Origin: JBBKWH01 sp041165345
GTDB lineage: Bacteria > Pseudomonadota > Gammaproteobacteria > Pseudomonadales > Moraxellaceae
DNA length: 11,443 nucleotides
Assembly (NCBI GenBank): GCA_041165345.1
Contig: JBEANQ010000071.1
Location: forward strand, 1-11,443
Reading direction: 5' to 3'
The translations under genes and the position numbers were made by a program. The notes under the pieces are model-generated. The model searched no databases. It was not told where the DNA came from and saw nothing but the letters and a program-made list of their open reading frames with translations. This document shows, one piece after another, positions 6,820 through 11,443 of this stretch (position 1 is its first letter; each line of letters begins with the position of its first letter).

Positions 6820-6851
6820 ACTGCACGCAATGCTCGCGGCAGTCCCTTTTT
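6820..6851 (+). promoter_or_regulatory. leader stem-loop with T-run upstream of the Asr-like gene
   Basis: ACTGC (6820-6824) pairs with GCAGT (6839-6843), and after a one-base bulge CGC (6826-6828) pairs with GCG (6836-6838), closing a 7-nt loop. CCCTTTTT follows at 6844-6851, then the AAGGA ribosome site at 6858-6862. The layout resembles an intrinsic terminator or attenuator in the 5' leader. A second pairing, GTTGTCAA (6771-6778) with TTGACAAC (6863-6870), would hold the bases directly before the ATG. This was found by eye, with no folding energy computed. Confidence 0.35.
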
Positions 6852-6870
6852 GAAAGTAAGGATTGACAAC

Positions 6871-7134
6871 ATGAACATCAAAACCACCGCTATTGCTGCC
6901 CTGCTGTCGACGCTGATGGTTGGCAGTGCTTTTGCTGCTGAAGCCGCCACCGCCAACACTGATGCACCTGCTGCGGCCACTGCACCTGCAGCTCAACCTG
7001 CGGCCAAAGCCATCCATCATGCTGCCAAAAAACAGCACAAAGCCGCTGCACATCATGCAGCCAAAGGCAAAACCCATGCCCACGGCATGAAAAAAGCCGC
7101 TGCACCAGCCAAAACTGAAGCCCAAAAAGGCTAA
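6871..7134 (+). CDS. small secreted Ala/His/Lys-rich protein, acid-shock (Asr)-like
   Basis: An 87-residue protein with a clear Sec signal peptide (MNIKTTAIAALLSTLMVGSAFA, cleavage after A-F-A near residue 22). The mature part is low complexity: Ala/Pro-rich first, then a basic stretch with HHAAKKQHKAAAHH and HAHGMKK. Composition and layout resemble the periplasmic acid-shock protein Asr of enterobacteria, whose basic tail is thought to protect proteins at low pH, but low-complexity similarity is weak evidence of homology. The histidines could also bind metal. The start is set by AAGGA at 6858-6862, 8 nt before the ATG; the frame is open further upstream to 6808, but that would bury the signal peptide. 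It is divergent from the arsenic operon. Confidence 0.7.
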   Translation: MNIKTTAIAALLSTLMVGSAFAAEAATANTDAPAAATAPAAQPAAKAIHHAAKKQHKAAAHHAAKGKTHAHGMKKAAAPAKTEAQKG

Positions 7135-7145
7135 ATACGGTTCGG

Positions 7146-7184
7146 CCAATGCCCCTGCGGATATGGTTTCAGTCGGGGCATTGG
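7146..7184 (+). terminator. perfect 10-bp stem-loop after the Asr-like gene
   Basis: CCAATGCCCC (7146-7155) pairs exactly with GGGGCATTGG (7175-7184) around a 19-nt loop that can extend the stem slightly (CTG/CAG). It begins 12 bases after the stop codon. No T-tract follows, so it may be a partial terminator or a 3' mRNA stabiliser rather than a classic intrinsic terminator. Confidence 0.5.
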
Positions 7185-7253
7185 TGAGCGCCGTAACATC
7201 CACCCGTCGTTTATAACAGCGACATTCGTCCTGTGTTTTTTGGAATATCCATC

Positions 7254-7466
7254 ATGAAAATGTCTGTCTTGTTGTCAACCCTATTGTTGAGTGTCGGTAT
7301 TGCCCATGCAAACCCAGCCACGCCATCAACCACACCTGCACCTAGCAGCAACCCTGTTGCCAAGGTCGTCACTGCAATGAAACATGCCATGAGCAAACCT
7401 AAAGCGCATGTTGCAGCCAAACCGGCGTCAGTAGCCAGCAAAACCGCTGCACCTGCTGCAAAATAA
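7254..7466 (+). CDS. small secreted Ala/Pro/Lys-rich protein
   Basis: A 70-residue protein with a Sec signal peptide (MKMSVLLSTLLLSVGIAHA, cleavage near residue 19). The mature part is Pro/Thr/Ser-rich and then Ala/Lys-rich (VAKVVTAMKHAMSKPKAHVAAKPA). It looks like a shorter relative of the preceding gene: both have a secretion signal and a basic, Ala-rich tail ending in alternating A and K. The ATG at 7254 follows GGA at 9 nt, and an in-frame ATG at 7233 would precede the signal. Function is not known; periplasmic stress protection is a guess from composition. Confidence 0.6.
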   Translation: MKMSVLLSTLLLSVGIAHANPATPSTTPAPSSNPVAKVVTAMKHAMSKPKAHVAAKPASVASKTAAPAAK

Positions 7467-7476
7467 GCCAGAATAC

Positions 7477-7507
7477 GCCGAGCCAGCAGCACACTGACCG
7501 GCTCGGC
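7477..7507 (+). terminator. perfect 8-bp GC stem-loop between the small secreted gene and the sigma factor gene
   Basis: GCCGAGCC (7477-7484) pairs exactly with GGCTCGGC (7500-7507) around a 15-nt loop. It starts 10 bases after the stop codon and lies 32 bases before the sigma factor ATG. As with the upstream stem-loop there is no T-run, so partial termination or message protection is as likely as full termination. Confidence 0.5.
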
Positions 7508-7539
7508 TGTTCAATGACCGTCGAATGGGATGGATCAAC

Positions 7540-8178
7540 ATGACCACAACAGCTGACGTACTGCACCCAACCCCATGGTATGCTCAACCAGCACCAGCCA
7601 AACCAGACGCATTCATGGCACATGATGTGATGCGACCTTTTGACCGCTTTACTGAACAGGTCTCTGGCCGTGCATTGGTCATGATGGAAATGGCCACACA
7701 GCACCACGATGTCGCCCGTGATCTGGTGCAAGAAGCCTTAATCTCGCTGGCGGGGCGTTATCTAGATCGCCCCCAAGAGGAGTGGATTGCGCTTTTTTAT
7801 GGCATTCTAAACCGGCGATTGATGGACTGGCGGCGGCAAGAAGTCAGACGATCCAAGCTGTTTGCATGGTTTAGACCACAACACACGCTTGATGACGATG
7901 AACTCGAAGTTGACCCGCTGCATTTGATTGTTGATGAACAACAAGCCGACCCCAGTCAACTGCTCACTGCAGCCGACGATTTAGAGCGGGTACAAGCGGC
8001 AATTGCCCAACTGCCTGCACGACAGCAACAAGCATTTTTGTTACGGGCATGGGAAAACCTTGATGTACGCACCACCGCCCAAGCCATGCAATGTAGCGAA
8101 GGCAGTGTCAAAACCCATTATTTTCGGGCGATTGAAGCGCTCCGTGCCAATTTGGCAGGAGACTTTCCATCGCGATAA
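7540..8178 (+). CDS. ECF-type RNA polymerase sigma factor
   Basis: A 212-residue sigma-70 family protein with only regions 2 and 4. Region 2 is about residues 45-110 (ALVMMEMATQHHDVARDLVQ, then the WIALFYGILNRRLMDWRRQE stretch for core binding and -10 recognition). Region 4 is about 150-205 (LPARQQQAFLLRAWENLDVR, then the helix-turn-helix TAQAMQCSEGSVKTHYFRAI). It resembles the proteobacterial sigma factors found upstream of DUF3619 and DUF3106 genes, and the same two genes follow here. ATG 7540 is preferred over 7525 because GGGA lies 9 nt upstream. Its regulon and inducing signal cannot be read from sequence. Confidence 0.9.
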   Translation: MTTTADVLHPTPWYAQPAPAKPDAFMAHDVMRPFDRFTEQVSGRALVMMEMATQHHDVARDLVQEALISLAGRYLDRPQEEWIALFYGILNRRLMDWRRQEVRRSKLFAWFRPQHTLDDDELEVDPLHLIVDEQQADPSQLLTAADDLERVQAAIAQLPARQQQAFLLRAWENLDVRTTAQAMQCSEGSVKTHYFRAIEALRANLAGDFPSR

Positions 8179-8196
8179 CGCTGAGGAGATGCTGCG

Positions 8197-8553
8197 ATGA
8201 ACGACGACCCCAACGCATTGGTGAATCGCATCAAACGCACTCTCGATCAACGTGCAGCGACACACCCTGAGCGTGACGCATTATGCCAACAGGTCTATGC
8301 CGCCACCAGACCACGCCGTTTTGATGCGTTACGTCATCAATTGGCCGCTTTTACCTTGGCCGCTATGGTCAGTGGTTTAATGATTATTCCTGCCCCACTA
8401 ACATCAACCATCCCTGACCACAGTGCTATGCTGATGTCAGCCAATGCTGCGTTACAGCCACCGCAGACCATTGAAGACCTTGAGATGCTGCAAGTTTTGG
8501 GTATTGATGAAGCCGACTCCGCAGAGACTGTCGATGTGCAAAGCCCTCACTAA
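8197..8553 (+). CDS. single-pass membrane protein, putative anti-sigma factor (DUF3619-like)
   Basis: A 118-residue protein. A polar, charged N-terminal domain (about 1-45, LVNRIKRTLDQRAATHPERD) is followed by one hydrophobic helix (about 48-66, LAAFTLAAMVSGLMIIPAPL) and an acidic tail containing IEDLEMLQVLGIDEADS. This layout and position, 18 nt after the sigma gene with GAGGAG at 8183-8188, fit an inner-membrane anti-sigma factor holding the sigma at its N-terminal side. The tail matches the DUF3619 style I recall. No zinc-binding HxxxCxxC is present, so it is not a ZAS-type anti-sigma. Its last 20 bases overlap the next gene. Confidence 0.65.
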   Translation: MNDDPNALVNRIKRTLDQRAATHPERDALCQQVYAATRPRRFDALRHQLAAFTLAAMVSGLMIIPAPLTSTIPDHSAMLMSANAALQPPQTIEDLEMLQVLGIDEADSAETVDVQSPH

Positions 8554-8932
8554 TCTCGTATTACTGAGCCTAATGGGAAGCAGTGGGGCTGTCTTTGCCG
8601 TGCCCGATAATATGGCCGCTCATCATTGGAATCATCTACCCGCCGAACATCGCGATCATTTGCTGAGTCAATATCATCATTTGCAGCACTTGCCACCGCA
8701 TGAACAACGCATCCTACACCGAAAGCTTCAGTGGTTTCAGGGTCTCCCCCCCACCGAGCAAGCCCGACTGCGGCATCTGTGGCAACATTTAAGCTTAGCC
8801 GAACGCAAACAATGGCTACAACGCTTACATCAAGCGCCAGCGTCTGCCCAAGCAACACTCCGCGCTCAACTGCTGGGCGAGCTAAATACTAGAAGTCACC
8901 AAACACCGCAAGCTCACCCGACCACCCCCTAA
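8534..8932 (+). CDS. secreted DUF3106 domain protein
   Basis: A 132-residue protein with a signal peptide (MCKALTNLVLLSLMGSSGAVFA) and a helical mature region. That region has repeated W/L-P-x-E-x-R units: HWNHLPAEHRDHLL, LPPHEQRILHRKLQWFQGL, LPPTEQARLRHLW and LSLAERKQWLQRL. This is the DUF3106 pattern; function is not established, though similar helical periplasmic proteins sense or bind stress signals. The ATG at 8534 is chosen because it places the secretion signal at the N-terminus, giving a 20-nt overlap with the anti-sigma-like gene; the frame is open back to 8444. As last gene of the sigma operon, it may be a periplasmic sensor or effector (inference). Confidence 0.8.
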   Translation: MCKALTNLVLLSLMGSSGAVFAVPDNMAAHHWNHLPAEHRDHLLSQYHHLQHLPPHEQRILHRKLQWFQGLPPTEQARLRHLWQHLSLAERKQWLQRLHQAPASAQATLRAQLLGELNTRSHQTPQAHPTTP

Positions 8933-9047
8933 TACCCCATCATGAATGAGCAGTACACTGCCGCCAACCTATTATTTTTATGCATAACCTGATATCAAAA
9001 CAAATCATTTCACGCATAGGTTGAATCTGGCTAGTCTACGGCTATGC

Positions 9048-9064
9048 CATCGAATCGTTCGATG
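9048..9064. promoter_or_regulatory. perfect inverted repeat upstream of the acyl-CoA dehydrogenase operon, operator candidate
   Basis: CATCGAA and TTCGATG form a perfect 7-bp dyad around TCG, 46 bases before the ATG at 9111. A weak promoter pair, TTGAAT (9021-9026) and TATGCC (9043-9048) with a 16-nt spacer, would place the dyad at the start of transcription, where a repressor would block it. The -10 is poor and no regulator gene is in view. Confidence 0.35.
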
Positions 9065-9110
9065 CCCTGTGCAGCCTGCATCGGCAACGACATCGCCCTG
9101 AGACCCCGTC

Positions 9111-10358
9111 ATGAACTTTAAACCCAGCGCCAACAGTACCGACTACGCTGCGCGTGTCCGTGCCTTTATCGACACCCATATTTTGCCCATCGAGACAGAC
9201 TATTGGAAAGAAGTGCATGACCAACACCATGGCGGCGACTGGACGCAGTGGCGCATCTTGCCGATTATTGAGACGCTCAAAGCGCGTGCCAAAACCGAAG
9301 GTCTGTGGAACTTATTTTTGCCTGACGCCACATTAGGCGCAGGGTTATCGGTGTTGGAATATGCCCCCGTCGCGTTAGAAATGGGGCGTAGCCTAATGGC
9401 ACCGGAAATTTTTAACTGTGCCGCACCCGACACCGGCAACATGGAAGTGTTGTGGCGCTATGGGTCAGCCGAACAACAAGCCCAATGGTTAACGCCGTTA
9501 TTAAACGGTGAGATTCGGTCGGTGTTTTTGATGACAGAACCCGATGTCGCCTCTAGTGACGCCACCAACATGCAAGCCACCGCCGTGATTGACGGTGACC
9601 ACATTGTGCTAAACGGCACCAAATGGTGGAGTTCAGGCGTGGGTGATCCACGCTGCACGGTGGGTATTTTTATGGCACGCACCCCCGACGACAGCAAAGG
9701 CCGTCATCAACAACACTCGATGGTGTTAGTGCCCATGAACAGCACAGGGGTGCGCATTAAACGCATGTTGCCCGTGTTTAATCACTTTGACGAACCGCAT
9801 GGTCATGGTGAAGTTGAATTTAACAACGTGCGCTTACCGCTGTCGTCAATCATTGCAGGCGCGGGGCGGGGTTTTGAGATTGCCCAAGGTCGCCTGGGGC
9901 CGGGGCGGATTCATCACTGTATGCGTTGCTTGGGTGCGGCAGAACACGCCCTTGATCTGATGATCACACGCGGCATGAGCCGTGAAGCCTTTGGCCAACC
10001 CATTCTGATGCTAGGCGGCAATCGTGAAAAAATCGCCGACGCACGCATTGCAATTGATCAAGCACGCTTATTGACCTTGTATGCAGCATGGAAAATGGAT
10101 CAAGTCGGTGCTAAAGGCGCGATGACTGAAATTTCAGCCATTAAGGTGGTTGCTCCCAACGTGCTGCAACAGGTGGTTGATATGGCCATTCAATTGCATG
10201 GCGGTATGGGCGTGTCTAATGACCTGCCTTTGGCTAATTTTTATAATCAGGCGCGCTCGATTCGCTTGGCCGATGGCCCTGATGAGGTGCATAAGGGCGT
10301 GATTGCCCGCATTGAATTGGCGCGGTTGGGCTTTGGCCGTCACGGGCAGCACGCATGA
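9111..10358 (+). CDS. acyl-CoA dehydrogenase, ACAD10/ACAD11-like
   Basis: A 415-residue flavin (FAD) enzyme of the acyl-CoA dehydrogenase fold. Visible blocks are FLMTEPDVASSDATN (139-153) at the flavin/substrate site, GTKWWSSGVGDPRC (169-182), the family-typical RLGPGRIHHCMR (261-272), QLHGGMGVS (361-369) and ADGPDEVH (387-394). These are hallmarks of the ACAD10/11 branch rather than the straight-chain enzymes. In that branch, including LvaC of Pseudomonas putida, the enzyme acts on a 4-phosphoacyl-CoA made by an APH-type kinase and helps remove the phosphate to give an enoyl-CoA. The next two genes supply an SDR and an APH kinase, which supports such a role. No strong ribosome site precedes the ATG. 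Substrate chain length is unknown. Confidence 0.9.
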   Translation: MNFKPSANSTDYAARVRAFIDTHILPIETDYWKEVHDQHHGGDWTQWRILPIIETLKARAKTEGLWNLFLPDATLGAGLSVLEYAPVALEMGRSLMAPEIFNCAAPDTGNMEVLWRYGSAEQQAQWLTPLLNGEIRSVFLMTEPDVASSDATNMQATAVIDGDHIVLNGTKWWSSGVGDPRCTVGIFMARTPDDSKGRHQQHSMVLVPMNSTGVRIKRMLPVFNHFDEPHGHGEVEFNNVRLPLSSIIAGAGRGFEIAQGRLGPGRIHHCMRCLGAAEHALDLMITRGMSREAFGQPILMLGGNREKIADARIAIDQARLLTLYAAWKMDQVGAKGAMTEISAIKVVAPNVLQQVVDMAIQLHGGMGVSNDLPLANFYNQARSIRLADGPDEVHKGVIARIELARLGFGRHGQHA

Positions 10359-11170
10359 ACGCCCGTCCCGCAATCATAGCCCCTGCGCAACGGGTGTTTA
10401 TTACCGGTGGCGCCAGTGGCTTAGGGCTGGCTTTGGCGCGGCGTTACCGTCAAGCCGGTTGGCGGGTCTGTATTGGTGATGTCGATGCCGTTCGGCTTAA
10501 ACAAGTGCTCAGCCAATACAGCGACTTAAGCGGACTACCCTGCGATGTCACCCGTGAATCCAGCTTGACCGGCGCACGACGCTGGTTAGAGCAACAATGG
10601 GGCGGCGTTGATGTGGTGATCAACAACGCTGGCGTGGCCGCAATGGGACCGATTGAAGACATGCCTATCGGCACGTGGAACTGGGTGCTCGACATTAACC
10701 TGATGGGCGTGGTGCGCGGCTGCAAAATTTTTACCCCGCTGTTTAAGCGGCAAGGTCAGGGGCAATTTATTAATATTGCCTCGGCTGCGGGCTTGTTTAA
10801 TCCCTCACTGGCGGCGGCCTACAACGCCAGCAAAGCGGGGGTGATTTCGTTGTCCGAAACCCTTCAGCACGAACTACAGCGCGACGGGATCGACGTCACC
10901 GTGGCGTGCCCCTCGTTTTTTAAAACCAATCTGGCGCAACAGCAACGCTCAACTGACCCACACATGACCACCCGTACGGCACGCCTGATCAATGAGGCCA
11001 ATCTACTGCCCGAACAGGTGGCCGATGCCATTTATCACGCCGCAGAAGCCCGCCAATTGCTGTTGGTCATGCCCGAATATGAGCATAGCGAATGGCTAAA
11101 AAAACGCCAAAACAATGCACCTTGTGGTCAGACCATCACATCATCACTCACGACAACACAAGGAGCGTGA
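10355..11170 (+). CDS. short-chain dehydrogenase/reductase (SDR)
   Basis: A 271-residue classical SDR. The cofactor loop is TGGASGLG (17-24), NNAG is at 90-93, and the catalytic tetrad is N115, S143, Y156, K160 (YNASK). D42 at the end of the second beta strand (CIGDVD) points to NAD(H) over NADP(H). Its ATG overlaps the acyl-CoA dehydrogenase stop (ATGA), so the two are translationally coupled. In the analogous lva operon the SDR (LvaD) interconverts 4-oxo- and 4-hydroxyacyl-CoA; the same step is likely here, but SDR substrates cannot be read from sequence. The C-terminal 30 residues are polar and Thr-rich. Confidence 0.9.
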   Translation: MNARPAIIAPAQRVFITGGASGLGLALARRYRQAGWRVCIGDVDAVRLKQVLSQYSDLSGLPCDVTRESSLTGARRWLEQQWGGVDVVINNAGVAAMGPIEDMPIGTWNWVLDINLMGVVRGCKIFTPLFKRQGQGQFINIASAAGLFNPSLAAAYNASKAGVISLSETLQHELQRDGIDVTVACPSFFKTNLAQQQRSTDPHMTTRTARLINEANLLPEQVADAIYHAAEARQLLLVMPEYEHSEWLKKRQNNAPCGQTITSSLTTTQGA

Positions 11171-11443
11171 TGAACATGAACAGGGGTCTAGATCAAGGCA
11201 GCAGTGTTCGTCAGGGCGAAGAACTCGACCATGCCGCCGTCACCGCATGGCTACAACAGCACGGGGTTAGCGTCTCGGGTGACCCAGTCGTCACACAGTT
11301 TACTGGGGGTGCATCCAACTGGACGTATCGACTGCACTATGCCGAGCGTGATCTGATTTTGCGTCGTCCGCCTGCGGGTACCAAAGCCCAAGGCGCACAT
11401 GACATGGGGCGAGAGTTTCGGGTGCAATCGGCACTTCAACACG
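11170..11443 (+). CDS. APH-fold phosphotransferase, probable hydroxyacyl-CoA kinase (partial, 3' end outside window)
   Basis: The first 91 codons of an aminoglycoside-phosphotransferase-like kinase. The nucleotide loop QFTGGASNWTYRL (43-55) is followed by DLILRRPPAG (61-70), where the ATP-binding beta strand lies, and AHDMGREFRV (76-85), the helix with conserved E82. This is the form found fused to or beside ACAD10/11-type dehydrogenases, so it probably phosphorylates the 4-hydroxyl of a hydroxyacyl-CoA rather than a drug. The ATG shares one base with the SDR stop (TGATG). AAGGAG at 11160-11165 sits 4 nt from this ATG and 10 nt from the next in-frame ATG (11176), which may be the true start. 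The catalytic loop is beyond the window. Confidence 0.85.
   Translation, partial: MNMNRGLDQGSSVRQGEELDHAAVTAWLQQHGVSVSGDPVVTQFTGGASNWTYRLHYAERDLILRRPPAGTKAQGAHDMGREFRVQSALQH

Noticed and set aside
6784..7203. 139-residue minus-strand frame opposite the Asr-like gene
   Set aside because: It is Gly/Ser/Cys/Phe-rich as expected from the complement of Ala/His/Lys repeats. The plus strand has the ribosome site and signal peptide.

Overview
The window reads as gene-dense chromosomal DNA of a Gram-negative proteobacterium. The supports are secreted proteins with Sec signals, a sigma / anti-sigma-like / DUF3106 trio, an ACAD10/11-type acyl-CoA dehydrogenase operon and an ArsJ-type arsenate module. 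Protein style and moderate GC would fit a gammaproteobacterium, perhaps near Moraxellaceae, but nothing here proves the lineage. No tRNA, rRNA, CRISPR array, transposase or insertion sequence was seen.

Left part (139-6597, minus strand): eight genes run the same way with gaps or overlaps from -4 to 78 nt. In transcription order they are arsR, a YnfA-family membrane protein, a GAPDH paralogue, arsJ, a PPP-type metallophosphatase, a two-helix membrane protein, an Lgt-like membrane protein and a cysteine-rich radical SAM protein. The first four form a recognisable arsenate-resistance module: GAPDH makes 1-arseno-3-phosphoglycerate from arsenate and ArsJ exports it. The last four are not textbook arsenic genes. 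The radical SAM protein resembles the tetraether lipid synthase (Tes)-like class, and its partner is an Lgt homologue lacking several residues needed for lipoprotein modification. Together they look like an undescribed lipid- or membrane-modifying pair, possibly under ArsR control. Convergent with this block, the first 58 bases hold what may be the tail of a plus-strand gene.

Middle (6598-8932): a 273-base divergent gap carries an AT-rich ArsR-type operator next to arsR. On the other side is a structured leader for a small secreted Ala/His/Lys-rich protein resembling acid-shock protein Asr. A second, smaller secreted Ala-rich protein follows. Each of these two genes is followed by a perfect GC-rich stem-loop without a T-tract. 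Then come an ECF-type sigma factor, a single-pass anti-sigma-like (DUF3619-like) protein and a secreted DUF3106 protein, tightly packed.

Right part (9111-11443, plus strand): an ACAD10/11-like acyl-CoA dehydrogenase, a short-chain dehydrogenase and an APH-fold kinase (cut by the window end) are coupled by 4-nt and 1-nt overlaps. This gene set parallels the levulinate (lva) operon and the mammalian ACAD10/11 route, in which 4-hydroxyacyl-CoAs are phosphorylated and then rearranged for beta-oxidation. The 178-base gap before it (8933-9110) holds only one perfect inverted repeat. No gap exceeds 300 bases.
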